Below, piece by piece: positions 12,523 to 26,400 of a DNA stretch of 64,000 bases (position 1 is its first letter; every line of letters starts with the position of its first letter). The stretch is from Motacilla alba alba (lineage: Eukaryota; Chordata; Aves; Passeriformes; Motacillidae): positions 33,260,911-33,324,910 of the forward strand of contig NC_052046.1 of assembly GCF_015832195.1 (NCBI RefSeq), written 5' to 3'. Position numbers and translations under genes: made by a program. The notes under the pieces are model-generated. The model had not been told where the DNA came from and searched no databases. It saw only the letters and a list, made by a program, of their open reading frames with translations.

Positions 12523-14083
12523 CCTGTAACGATAGCCGGAACACTTATTTTTCCTTCTGTTTGTAATTTGTTTGTTGACAGCTAGGGCATTCACTTGAAT
12601 GTGTAACACATATACTTTTTGTGATCTGTTATTGAAAGGTAAATAATTTTGGCAAATTGCAGCTGTAAATAATTATTTGATTGAAGATTTAAAAGTCGAT
12701 AGTGCGTTTTATTTGTTGCATCTTAAAGTTCTAATTAACAAATAGATGTAGAGTACAGTAACTTGATTTGGGTCAATTATTTCTGCAAGACACAATCAAG
12801 AAATGATGTCACAAAGCAAACATGCTCTAGAATTTTTCCTATATTAAAACAAGTACAATAAAGCCACAAAATGCTAGCCACCAACCACAAAACCACAGTG
12901 CTTTCTATTTGCATGGAAATAAGCAATGTTCATGCTAAAAATCTTAAAATACAGGTGCTTTCAGGAGGTTCTTCTTGCAAATTGTACTCAAGATACAGTT
13001 GTAGCTGGCAAAAAGCTGTTTTGTATCATATGCACATCAAGACTGCTGTCCTACAGCTGTTAATCAGTCCTTGCCTAGACAAGATAGCCATTGATGTCAC
13101 TAGGAACTTTGATTTAAGGAGGTCTTCAGGCATGACTGAATAACACAGTACCAGTGTAATCACAATTCTTAAATCCTTTTTTTTTAAAGATAGGTGTGTA
13201 GCTCTTTCAGATTGGCAGAACCACCCGCATATTTTGTGCTGCTGTCTACACACAACAATATTGCAGTAAGTGTAAAGGGACCCTTGTATAACCACATTCA
13301 TTTGACCTAAAGACAATATTTTCCAGCGAAAAAGGGAGGTTTGCACTGCCAGTGGCTTTGTAGCCGTGCATTGTGTTTAGTTAGATGAATATTTGAATCA
13401 AACAAAACAATTTTTTTTCTGCATCTTGCAAAAAAACATGTAGGTCATAAATTTTTTGCTTGTACTAAATTGCATATTAGTTGCCTGGATTTAGCAAGAT
13501 GTACATAAACAATTCTGTGTTTTATCAATAATTCAACCTGGTACTTTCTGTGCGGAGACCGACTGATGTATAAGAAAGCAAATTTATTGACCTGAGGGTA
13601 TTTCTGAAGATGTTTTGATTTCATTTGTGGAACTACAAAGTAGAGAAAAAAGGTTTTATCATGACTACCAGTTCCTATGAAATAGAGGCCATAGGAAGGC
13701 TCTATTCTTCGTGTTGTACTCCTGTACTGGAGCCCTGGATTTGCAAATACAGTACTAGTCAGTGTTACAGTCCTAAACTAGTAATCCTACATTAAGTGAA
13801 GTGTCATCTAGAACGCATATGAAGTAAGCAAATCTAAGGTTCACTGTTTTTACCTAGACTAATCTTCTAGTTCTATAAAGGACACTCTTTTTGTCTTTTA
13901 AAATATTTGATATGTATTTTTTGCTTTTGCCACGTCAGCATTCACTGTGGAAAGTAGGGTATTAGTTTTTTTCAATCTATGGAAGGAATTTTATGGCAGT
14001 ATGGATTGGTGACTAGCATCATTTTTAGACCATAATTTTGCAAAAGGATTTACTATTTCAGTAAAAGTAATTTTTTGGAAAAT

Positions 14084-14186
14084 GTTCTCTTTTCTAGATT
14101 CTATTTTTATTATCTATTTCCATAGCTATTTCTGTTTCTGTTTATTTCAATTTCTCTTTCTTTTTGTATTCCTATTTCTATTTCAA
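14084..14186. repeat. Pyrimidine-rich (ATTTC)-like low-complexity tract
   Basis: The sequence is dominated by TATTTC, TGTTTC and TTCTCTTTC units. Its right end, CTATTTCAA at 14178-14186, forms a perfect 9-bp inverted repeat with TTGAAATAG at 14193-14201, with a six-base loop. Confidence 0.75.
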
Positions 14187-14311
14187 ACCGTCTTGAAATA
14201 GCCGTCCCCATTTCCACTGCTCCAGTAAAAGGGGATGAAAAAGATGTTCAATCACTTTGACAAATATGAGGAGAACTCAGACTGGGTTTTTTTTGTTGGT
14301 TTTTGTTGGTT

Positions 14312-14312
<1 letters not shown>

Positions 14313-14356
<44 letters not shown>
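14313..14356. repeat. Poly(T) tract of 44 bases
   Basis: This is an uninterrupted run of T preceded by TTTTGTTGG units. I see no retroposed gene body next to it on the complementary strand, so it is best called a simple homopolymer. A run of this length is prone to sequencing and assembly error. Confidence 0.95.
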
Positions 14357-14357
<1 letters not shown>

Positions 14358-17300
14358 TATAATCAGTTTCTAGTACAGCACATCTTTATTTCCAATTGGA
14401 GAAGTGAAGAGAGAGTTGTAGATTTTAGCCTGGATTTGTGTCGATTCATTTTATTGTGACCAGCAATATTTCAGTGACAGCTACAGTAACGAGGTGACAT
14501 TTTTCTGCCACTAAAAAAATTATTTGTCTTTCAGAGCAAATATTATGACATTTGACATTTGATGAAAAAAATCCAAAAAAAACCCTTAAAAAAAGAAAAT
14601 AAGATTCTCTTCCATGATTTAGGACCATTGGCAGGAAGACTGGTAGGATTACAAGATGACACACATTCAGAAAGTACACAGGAAGAAACAGCAACATTTA
14701 ATGAACATAAATATGTTTCTTTTTAACTGATGCAAAAATATCATCACAATACTTACACAAAACACAGACCTCTGAAAAAAGGGGTTGATTTGAAAAAAGG
14801 TGTGGTTTTCATCCAAAAGTGCAAATTGCAGATTAGTTTTGACCAGCTCTAACCGAAATGCACAAAAAGTTACACAAACTTGGAAATTTCACTTGAAGCT
14901 ATTGTTACCCTTTGGGGCAGTTATTGGAGTGTACCAAGCTAGGACTTCAGTTGTATTTTCAGCAGTGTTCTTTTTTCCATGGACCCAAGCCTGTGTATTA
15001 TTATATACCACACCCCAATTCAGGCATTTTTCTTCCCGATAAACACGAGGTCTTCTTTCTGTGTGGGGACCGAACATTTTCACCCAGGTGAATCTCTTCT
15101 GTTGTTTATAGACCAACACGGTAGAGTTTGGTTTGCTGTGTATCTTCCAGCATGTTTAAAAGTCAGAGTTCAGAAAGCTCTGTTTCTGCTAAAATTTTAT
15201 CAAAAAAGTAAGCAAAATGAAGATGAACATTGGCATTTCCTTAGACCACACATTAATCATGAAAATGTGTAGGAAAAGGATGGGTACCAAATAGATGATC
15301 AAATCTTCACATCAGGGTTGCCTCATCTGAATTTCATTCTCAATTCTGATCAAACCAGGATCACATACAAGTTACTTGGAAGGAAAGGTTGTATTTTAGG
15401 AATATTAACCTTTCTGTTTGTTTCTCCTGGATGGTGCTAATATGTCCCCAGTCTAGGGGTTTGGTGAATTTTGAGCAGTGGAGGCTCTTCAGCAGCAACC
15501 ACACAGCCTGGGCTCAGGGGTGTCTGTAGCCCACCACAGGGCAGAGCCCGCATTAGAGTGAGCTATAATCTCAGCCTGGGTGGGCTCAGACTGTTACTCT
15601 GGCTGAGTGGCTGTTTGACCTTGGGGTCTGCCATTCCCAACAAAAGATGGCCGAAGGTCAGGCTGAGGTCTGTAGCCTCCCGTTCCTCCAAAGACTGTAT
15701 TTATCTGCCTCTTTTCTTAACCTTTGTGAGTTTTTGTTTATTCAATGAGATGCTAATTTTATGCTGAAATTATACAAAAGTGACATGACCCAGTGGCAAT
15801 AATGTTGCAGAAGTTTTCCCTCATTATCTAAACTGATTTTTTTTACTTTTGAAAATCTAATTTGTGTGCAATTTTATAGTTTGCTGCCAAGCCAAACCAG
15901 ACGGTCTCTCATTCAAAGATATATAGTAACTGCCATTTTGGATCACTTTGAAGACTTAGGTAGAGTCTTACTCTCCTTAATCCTTTATTCTTGCTTTATA
16001 TTTCTTCCAAATTATTACATATCTCTTCTGAAATCTCACAGGTCCATATATTATACTTTACACTAGTCATTTACACTCTGTGGCCTGCATGTTGCAGTGG
16101 CTGTATTTATGATCAGAAATAGTTAGCAATGCCTCTCAGGATGCTATCAATCACAACTGGGAATAACGAGGATAGCCACTGAAGAAGTTTGCGCAGTGCC
16201 TCCTGCCCTCTCTGAAACCGAGCAGAACACTGCTCCTGTTGTGTGCCCAGCCACTGGTTGGCAGGCTGGTTAGGAGCAATGCTCCTCCCTCTGCCACATT
16301 TGGTCTTCATTCATCTGTTTAAGGGATGAAAGACATCAAGAACTTAACGCTGCTGCTGCATCTGCAGAGAAAATAGCTGGCTGCAGTGATAGTTAAGGCA
16401 AGGCTTTTCACCATCTTGGCAATTATGATTATAGATGACTTAGTGTCTATATGGACCACCTTTGTGTCTGTTTTACTAATTTTTAAGTTTTCTTACTTTT
16501 GTTTTTTATTATTTTCTAATTTTTTATTTATTTTTTTATTAAATTGTCATTTATTTTTTTTTTTTTTCTGTAATCTGACATAAAAACTATTATTGTGATT
16601 TTTGTGCAAAAGGATATGCTTTTATTTTCGGGCTTCCTACAAAGGGAACAAACATTGGCATTTTCCTTCTGTAGTGATGGTAATTTGATTTATTTGAAGA
16701 ATTAACCATAATCTTGCTGTTGAGAGCATGCATTCTAGCTGTCATCTGACATTAAATATGGAACAAAGTTTTCTCTTTCAAAAGCAAAGTTGGTCTGGAT
16801 GGACATTACTATTTCTACAGGTAATTCCTTTGTTTTATTAAAATAATGCTACAGCCATTCATTACAACTTGATACAAACTTATCTGGTAAATATCTAACA
16901 GAATTAATGTTGAGAAATTTTGTATAAGAAAGCCTCTGTAGTTCAGCATCCAAGGATCAGATTGCCACAGACTGAAAGGCTGATTGAATTTCTCCCTCCT
17001 TCACACCCTTTGAAAGTCTCAGTGTGAAAATCAGAGAGCTAGATATCTTTTTCTCAGCAAATTCAAATATCTATATAGGCTGAAAAAGCAGACCTTTAGA
17101 TCACAGGAAAAATTGGGACAACAGAGAGATGCAGGCTCCTAAAAAATATGTTTAAAGAAGATGAGGAATTGGACAGCAAGGCAGTGTAATGCCAATGACT
17201 TTGGAGAAAGAGACAGGGCTTTCTCTACTAAGAGTGTTGTAGAAGATCACTGCTATTTTTCTTTGCTCTCAAAGATTACAGCAAATTTTAGCACTCTTAC

Positions 17301-20300
17301 AAACCAGACTAGTCTTGAGCATTGTTGTAGCATTAGTCGTGAGCATTGCTGATCTATTACTCAGTTTTTGTGCTGGTGCTGTCTGATGATAAGTTGTGGA
17401 TATCCCACAGAAAGTCATGGGCAAAACATTAAAAAATGATAGCATTCAGAATTAGTAATTTTCACACTCATATTCTCCTATGGATTTTCCCATTCTCTTG
17501 CGGATGAATTTAAATATTTTATCTAGATCAACGTTTCAAAACCTGCAAGAACCTTAAAGGATAGCTTCATGAATATTCTTGAGCATTCAAGGTTTTCTTG
17601 AAGATCATTTAGTGTCCTCAGTGCTGTACTAGGAAACAGGGTATCCCACCAAGGGTGGACCATGGGCAGGAACACCTGAGCACCAGCTTGTTGTGTCTTT
17701 GGTCTAAGCTGACCAAACAGAAGCCTGCTGTGGACTGTAAGCCATGTGGGCAGGTGTCTGCTAGAACAGTGCCACGTCCAAGCATGCAAATCCTTGCAAG
17801 TGTAATTGTCTTAGGGGCTGAAAACCCATTGTGCCCAGACTGTGTTTGTTATGATTAGAGGGAGCTGGATTTTCATGCCTTCTGACATGACTCTGCTCTC
17901 TGCCCGTTGGAAAAAAAAATTGTGACTATTTGACCAACACCTCACTATCTTTTCTGAAAACTGAGAGATAATTTAAATCTTCCACTTATAGCTGCAGGTG
18001 ATTTATCCTGCCTGTAACACTGACTGAGCTACTCAGTGGGATTAAGTTAATCAAGAGCAAAGGATACAACTGCAAATGCCAGAAGAGGTCTTATATTGTG
18101 TGCTTTATATTAGGGCAGTTTTGCATATATACACAGGCTGAATCAGTTCTAACATTTGCTCAAACTGCTCATGAATCTTATGGGTGAAAGTAGAATGGTT
18201 TCATATTAAGGTCTTCAGAGCTCCAAGTAAACTTCAATATTTAAACTAAACTAAATCACACCAAAAATCAGTTGCTGTGCCTACATACAACCAATAGGGT
18301 TAGAAGTCTCTTCTCTTGAGTGCATGACAACTATAAACACTACGAATGGAGGCCTGGGTGTTTAAGCTCATATCCGAACATGGCTGCAAAGTTCTGAGAT
18401 TTCATTTATTCCTTTCAGCTTTGTTGGAAATTGGTGGTGTTGAGGAGCTTACAGAAAGTATGAAGGGGCTTCCAGAATCAGGACTTCTGAGCTCCACGCT
18501 GCTGTCAGACTGTAGGATTTTTTAGGCATTTTCATTCTATGTTTCATGGTTGCTTGTAGTTTGTAGTTAGTAAAAAGACTCCAATGTTATTTTCCATTCA
18601 AGCAAAACCAAAAATGCTAGAAGCTTCAAAAAGAGACAAATATTTAAAATTCATACATCAGTCTCTTAAACTTCTCATCCTGGAGGGAGTCTGTTGGAAA
18701 GGCACCAAGGACCAAGGAGAGAGAAGCTGGCTTTGTGCATGAGCATGGGAATTTATATTTGAGCTGCCCATGAGCATTACAGCAGTTAACTCTCCAGCAA
18801 AGGGTTATGGTAGCTATAAATTGTATAATATGACTAGTATCATATGACTGAAATGTCTTTGAAAAGTTACCTTCTGTCTAGAGACCGCAACCAGAGTACT
18901 ATGGTAAAAGAGTACAAGGTGGCTGCGGAGGTGATCAGCTTCTGGAAAAAAAACGCCTTTGCCTATAGTTCTTAATGGAGCGTGACATATTGCCTTCATT
19001 ATGGAAGAGGTTAGAGTTGGTTTGACTTCTTGGTTTAGACACTTACATATGTAAAAGAAAATCCAACCTGGCAAAAGGGATTTTCTCTTTAATGGATGAG
19101 ACATGATAAACAAAATACCGTGGCTAGAACCTGAAGCTAGATGAAATGCATCTCAAAAGAGGAAGGTAAATATGTTTAGCAGTAAAATATAAGCATATCT
19201 CACTAAAAGACTCTGGCACCTTTGACTTTTAAAAGGTCATTAGGTGTGTCAAGTTGCACATCTTTGGATTCAACGATCTCAGCCTTGGCCTTCATGGCTT
19301 GTGAAACTCCAAAACCTTTACTTTACCTCCTGTCATGTACATGAGGAGAGCAAGACTGTTTGCATCTTCCTTGTGGTACTTTGCATAAGAATCTCATCTT
19401 TACTGGGGTGTTTTCTGAGAATTTCTTCCCTCAGCTGCCCGGATAGATTCTGCTTTCTCTGTGTTTTTTTGGGAGCCGGAGAATTGCTGCAGGACCTTGG
19501 GTCAGGGACAGTGGTGTGAGGAGATAGCCTTCTATTTCAAAGCCAGTCTGTTTCCTCCCTAGGCTGACTGCCACTGTCCTTGCACACATGTCACAATCTC
19601 TGCAGCTTCAAGCATGGCTGTCCTGGCTTTCTCTGGGCCTCAGACCATTAACTCCCTTAACAATTGCCTGGCATTATAGGGGCATCAGGTACTCATGTCA
19701 CTCAGTCCTCAAGCATATACTGATCCTCTCCCTTTTTTTCTGGGTCTTTTCCTGTGGAAGTTCATGGGCCGTGAAGTCTGGAGCAAATGATCTAACAGTC
19801 CCTGCTAGCTTTGAAATTCATAAAGCTACGAAACCAACGAAGAAAAGTTACTGTGTCTGTGTAAACCTTATCAAAAATGAGTTCTGTTCATTCTCCAAAG
19901 CAAGAGTTTCTGTGCTTATAAATTCCTCTCAGCCTCCTTTTATGACAGAGTGCAGCACATCAGAGAAACTGTCTGATAAAGATGGGGAGAGAGGAGAGGG
20001 ATTACGATAAAAGCTGTCCCTGTGGTTCTGCCCGGAAGTCTGCATATTTCTCTTATACATGAAGTGGCATATACAGACAGCAGCTTAACCCAGATTTCCA
20101 GAGAAATAATAATGTAGAAGAAATAGCAACAGTAGCTCTGCGTTTTCTTGCAATGATCCTATTTCAAGAATGCTGAATGGACATGCAACCACATACTGCA
20201 ATCCCCACAGCTGTCACTTTGGCAAACCTTTTGATGAATTGGATCTTGATATTTACAGAATCTATTAAAATACAGCCCATCATGTGTTTGTTTATATGTT

Positions 20301-22505
20301 GACAACATGATGTACACCCTGCAGGTCAAGGGTGATGTGAACTGTTTTGGTGTTCTTGTCAAGGCAGCTAAAAAAAGAGCATTTAAATAATTTTTGTAGA
20401 ATAATTGTCTAAGAATGTAAAAGCAACATACGAAATTCTTACTTTGAAAAAAACATCTCTACTGATCTGACACAAAAATCTGAACTTGTTATCAATCAAA
20501 AAGACTTTCCTACTTCTTCCCTAATGTGTTAGAAAATTGGCAGCTCAGATAGAAAAACAAATAGCAAAATTAAACAGAAAGGAATTGATTTAACTACTTG
20601 GGTGGGTATCCAGTACCACAGAAAATTTTTCATTTGGCCTTGTCACTTATTAAATATATTTTAACTAATAAGTCTATGCAGCACATACAAAGCCTTGCAC
20701 TGTTTTGCTATAAATATTCTAAGTCAGAATTAGCTTCATAAATTTAACTTTATTTCTTTGAACATCATTCATTTATGTTTGATTTTTCCTTGCAATTAAG
20801 AAAACGCACTGTCTGAAATTCAATCATTTCAGTCTAGTAGTTCTCACAGATATGCCTTGCAATTCCAAATGTGGCTGTATCAAGGGTGTTACTTGTGTGA
20901 AATTAGACCCCAAACTCATATGCTGAAGGATTTCAGAGCAGTCTTTCAACTTCACTGCATTTTTATTAGATTTTATTCTCATCAAGCAGGCTAAGAACTA
21001 AGCCAAGTTACTGTAGAAGAATCTCTTTCCATCCCACCTTTTTAATGCTTGCTTTTTTCAGCACCTTGGAGCCACCTGCCTGATAAATATATAAATCATG
21101 TCCCAACAAAAATCTAGCTTATCATTATTTTGATGCCACAAAGGAAATAATGGAAGAGGGTAGATAAAGAGGATGAGTTTCAAGGCAACAAAAATACCCT
21201 GTTTTCTTGGGTTTGTTACGTCCAAGTTGACAGATTGTTGAGGTATTCAAATGCTTCACTGTTTTGGAAAGGAATATTGAATTCTTTATATCTATCTACA
21301 TTGGGAATGCAGAGTTGAGCTGGGATGAAAAGCCTGAGAAAGAAGATAGTGTGAAGGTGAAAAAGAAGGAATAGGTGGATAAAGAGAGGGGTTGGGGAAG
21401 GAATGAAGAAATGGATCTAGGCAGTGTGAGATAGTAGGGATCAGCAGTATTGCAGATGAGAAACATGAGGTGACAGCTGGACATGAGCTGTCCTGAGATA
21501 TTGTGCTGAAGAAGTGGTAGTGTTGGCCCTACTACTTGCCTTAAGAAGAGGGACCTGAGAACAGCTTGTGATATCTTGACATTTCCTCTTCCTAAAGGCA
21601 ACAGGCTGTGCTGCTTCAGCTTTGGTTACAGCTTATTCCTGGGCCCTGGGGTCCCTCAGTAAGTTGCTCCTTGGATCAGGTCTGGGAAAGGATACAGGGC
21701 GGCCTCACCTTTTATTCATAGTACAAAAAGGAGTTTCAGGATTTTTTGTTTCTTTCTTTTTTGTTACAGATTTCTAAGACCATTCTGGCAAAGCAAAGTG
21801 CTTATAACTTTGTTTTGAAATGAAAGCCAAGGGACTCCATGTATCTGGAACCTTCTTTCTTCCTCTTTATTCTTCCAACTTATCTAACCATGTTCTAAAA
21901 GCATTACTGTAAACATTTTCCTCTCTCTTTCCCCCTTCCCATGTTTTGGTTTTAAATTTATTTTCTGTTGTATTGCCAACAATGAACCACTTAGAGCTAG
22001 TTGTGAGATTGCTGTGTACAGACACTTGCCTGGAGAGAACTGAGCTGATACCACCAAAACCAGAGGTTTGGTGGTCATCAGATGTTAGTGCCCCTTGGTC
22101 ACCTGGGGTATATGTACCCTCTACAGTGAGGTGTTGAGCTGACTTATTTCTGAATGAGCTATTGCACCTGCATGGCACAGAACAGCTGAGTTTTCAGTGT
22201 TGCTAGCCAGGATAAATCCTTTCAGGGTGCCTGGGTGTGTGATACACTAAACTACGTTCACAGGTTAGCAAGGCTTTAGATCTGAAATCATCCAAATTAG
22301 TGATCAGGGCTCTGAGCAGAGCTTGGTAATTAAACTGAATACAAGATTTAAACGCCCTAGGAAGAAAAAAGGTGTCCTAATTTGCTTCCTGTTCTGAGCT
22401 ATTATTATGATGGTACCCAATTAGATGCCAAAGATATTTCAGCTGCATTTAAGTACAAAGCTCAAGTTAGAAAATCTGAACACGAATGACAACCCTTTGA
22501 AATTT

Positions 22506-22545
22506 TGTGTGTGTGTTTGTGCGTGTGTGTGTGTGTGTGCACGCG
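22506..22545. repeat. (TG)n dinucleotide microsatellite
   Basis: The tract is an imperfect TG repeat with a TTTG and a GCG interruption, ending in GCACGCG. Alternating purine-pyrimidine tracts of this kind can adopt Z-DNA. Confidence 0.95.
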
Positions 22546-23271
22546 TTAATCTCAAGTATCAAGCTTACAGCAGAATCTGAAATTTTTTTTATCAAACCAA
22601 TAACAAAACTTTTTCTTAATTTTCTGGAATGTTACATTAAGTTTTGATGTGTGTAATTTAAAGCACTAAGCAGTACAGTGTAAAGCAAAAGAAGGAGGTA
22701 AATATGATTTGAAAATTAAAGTCTCTGCAAAAAAATCCAATGCACTTAAACTGCATTTTTTTCTATTTTATTTTTATTTACAAGGGGGTAATAAAGATTG
22801 CAGTTAATACCTCTGTAAACTGGAGCATGAATTATAGACAAGCATCACACTTGCATTACATTTTCCAGATTTTCCAAGTTTGTCAGAGTGAATGGTCTTT
22901 GGACAATGTTTCTGACAGTTTAATTAATTATAATGGAAATACAACAAAATGCTCATGCCTTTAACTGTATTCTTTGGCAAGTATTGCACTTTATGAAGAA
23001 CTTAATAACTCTAAAAAGGAAGGAATCCAATATATTAGTTAAGCTTTTTCATTTTTATTAATGGCCATTGTTATGCGGTTGCTTGTGTGGGAAGCAGACT
23101 TTCAGGCAAGAAGAATGAAAAAAAATGGAAAACCAAAGAAAAAACTCTCTAGTGTCGTGCTAAAGGGCTCACATGAGCCTTATGGGCAGATTAGTTTGCA
23201 TTCAGTGAATGTGCTTAGAAATAAGGAAATATGATACAGGATTTAGTCACTGGTTACTGATACATAATTGT

Positions 23272-23402
23272 AGGATGATTTGCTTTTGGAGGCACCTTAA
23301 AGACCTTCTGGTTCCAACCCCTCTCCCATGGGCAGGGACACCTCCACTAGACCAAGTTCCTCAAAAGCGCATCCATCCCGGCCTTGAACACTCCCCGGGT
23401 AA
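23272..23402 (-). mobile_element. CR1 LINE 3' fragment
   Basis: On the + strand this is the reverse complement of the CR1 3' region. The diagnostic phrases are CACCTTAAAGACCTTCTGG, TTCCAACCCCTCTCCCATGG, GCAGGGACACCTCCACTAGA and GGCCTTGAACACTCCCCGGG, in order and without large gaps. The terminal octamer repeats are not clear. Only the last about 130 bp of the element is present. Confidence 0.9.
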
Positions 23403-26400
23403 TCCTTGGTGTTAGGGTCAGATGTTAGAAAGGAAAAAGAAGACAACCAAGTTGCTTGCTCGTAGCTGTGGCTACTTTCACCACAGGCTACTAAACTGCT
23501 GTCCACAGCTCACTGGTGGTCTGCAGGACCTTGTGAAATGTCCCGCAGATTACATGAAGGACTGTGTTCAAAGGAATCTCACTAGGTGGTATAATCATGG
23601 GCTGTATTTCAGCAGCATCATGACAGATACTTTCCATGACACAAGACAGGACCTACACCATGCCTAGCATGGGCATTCCACTATCTGTGCATTCACCAGA
23701 CAACTGTTTGCAAATATCCTATTTGTGTATGCATGCTCTCAGTTTGCTTGTGAAGTTCTGCCACAGCTGAATGTGAAGTGTCAATAGAGTGTGTGGGCAC
23801 AGCTCACTTCAGCAGGATAAAAAACAGCTTCCCCTGTAGCTGGTTGCACTGTCAGGATAATAAGATTATGGCATGAGTCACTAGATGACACTGTTACATG
23901 GTTTCACACAGTCATTTTTCTTAGTGGCTGTGTAAATATGCTGTACTCTCTCTTGTGTTTCAGTTCCTGTCAGTTTATACTAGTGTAAGCATGATGTCGA
24001 TTTTCTCTCTAATTAAGACTTTCTGATTAGACTTTGCTGGAAGGCAGAGCTGGCACTTCATTTTGTACAAGGCTGAGTATGTTTTTTGCATCCCAAAGAC
24101 CCAATTTTGACAGCAATGATTTTTCCACTGCTAAGAAAAAGATCTGCGAAGACCTCAGCTTTTGGAGAGCTCATAAGATAGTCATGTGCACCACAGGACA
24201 AGGCCGTGTTTGCACAGGGCCTGCTGGGTGACCTGGAGTGGTGTCATTGGAGACACAAGGTCAGCAAGGGGAGCCACAGCTGCTTTACCAGAATCCCACC
24301 TGCCCTCCCAGACCAACCCAGCTCTGACACGGAGTGATGGGCCCTTGGGAGCCACTGCACCAGGTACTCGTGTCAAAGGGCTCTAATTCTTCCATTTGAG
24401 GAATGAAGAGCCTCTGGTCTTTAGTAAAGGCTTTTTGCTCCTCCATTTGATGAGGATTAAGTAGTTTAGACTCACCAGGCTTTACTATTTTATGCTGCCA
24501 TTTGTATTGTCAAGACTTTTCTGCAGTTCAAGCAATGGTATCCCATTCTCATCATGCTCCTGATATTCTCATATTCTCGCCACCACATTTTATCTCAAAG
24601 CTTCCGTAAAATGACTTGAGATATGCCAGCTTGTTAAGTCTTGAAATTGAAATTGAGTGGAAGAGGAACATTTTTATTTATTTGTTTGTTTATTTTAAGT
24701 TTTGAGATGTGTCTGAAAAGCTTCAAACATAGTTTTGCGAGCAATATGACCAAGAAATGTGGGTTTTCCCTTTTGCTTTTTTTTGCTTTTGCCCTGCTGT
24801 AATCATTTAGTGAGTAGGAAAGGTCATTTTAGGGAAGCAGCTTTCAGCAGTCTTAGAAATCACAGCTCTCTTAAAAACTGCTGTTACTGCTGTGTATTTA
24901 ATTTTATAAAAGGAAAAAAAATGAAAGAAAGGGAAAAGCATATTTTGGAAAGAATGTTGAAAAATTAGAAAACCTCAAACTCCTGATTGGTTGACAGCAT
25001 GCTTTCATAGTCATAATGGTGGCTAACTGTTTTAAGTCTGATATGATTCTATACATTTACTTAAAAATGTATTTGTATATAGAAGGTATTTTTGTTTTTC
25101 TAGTAAAAAGTGTACTACAATAGTCACACTGCAATGTTGAGATGATAAAAATTGTTCATACCCTTTTCTTCAAGAGCATGAGAAAGCAATACAAAAAATG
25201 GCTGAATTCTTTGAGTACTGGCCTCAGTAAGAGATTAGGGTCCACATCTAGGGTGTGGCAATTTACAGAAGGTTGCTCTTGCAGCATCAGGCAATAACAT
25301 TGGTTATCAGTAAGCACCTCATCTAAGGGAGTTAACCTTGATTACCATGTGCTGCCCTCTGATGTTGCCTGTTTCTCTCTGCTGTCTCTACAAGGACATT
25401 GGGCAATTGAGGGAGGTTATGTACTTAACTCTAGTTGGTTATTCCTGTGTGAAACAAATCCTACTCTCAAGTGAGTAAGAAGCTTCATTTTATGCTGCAT
25501 GTGGACAAACGAAATCACCAATAGTGCCTCGATACTTATTAACAGTTTCTCCTATTGCAAATTCACTCAGAACATAATTGCATTGCCTCCAAAGATGTTT
25601 CTGCACCTCTGGACAGACACAAGCCAAGTGTACATCCCCTGCTGTCATGGCCTAGGTAACTAATTTACACCCAGAAAACATACTCGTCTATATCAGTCCC
25701 AGTCACTTTGATTGCAGTGTAGATATGCTCTAAATTAGTAAGGCTTTTAATCTCTGATTATAACTGGTATATATGAAAGACTGGTATCTTTTCCTATGCA
25801 ATGCATCTGACATATCTACTAAAACAAAGGCTGCTTAAATTAATTATCCTCTTTTTTGCAAATAAAAGGCTGCCAGTGTATTTATTGGGTAACATTTGTT
25901 CCCAATTTTAGCCATCAGAAGGTCAGAAGAAGTTAAAATTACATGATGGAGTTTTTTGTTTGTAAGATATAGAATTTTTATATTAATGCCATATTTGAAA
26001 TGGATTTATAAAACATTGGAGCTTTGACTATTGTAGTTCAGATGTATGCAGTTTTATAACAGAGACATTTGCAAATTTACAGTTAAAACTATTTTGTCAG
26101 GAACCAAGCAGAGATGCATTTTAAAAGGAAAACTTTGGATAATTGCATCATGATGGATCTTTAGAGGCCTGTTTATTTTTGCTCTCAAGGATATTAAATC
26201 AATACAAATCTCAGAACTGACTGTATTCACTGTGTGAATGACATATGTGATGAGGTTTGGATTTTTTTCTCATTTATGTGAACAGTATATGTAGATGTAA
26301 CATTAAAGTTGACAGACTGTTTAAGCAGAGTTGCAAATTTAATGGTGTGGTTTACATCAGGTGTAAAATGGGAATTGCAATACATATCTTTGTAATATTA

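Noticed and set aside
19588..20010. 140-codon open frame on the + strand
   Set aside because: No domain, no splice or promoter support, and the translation looks random with a weak hydrophobic stretch. It lies deep in a PRDM6 intron.
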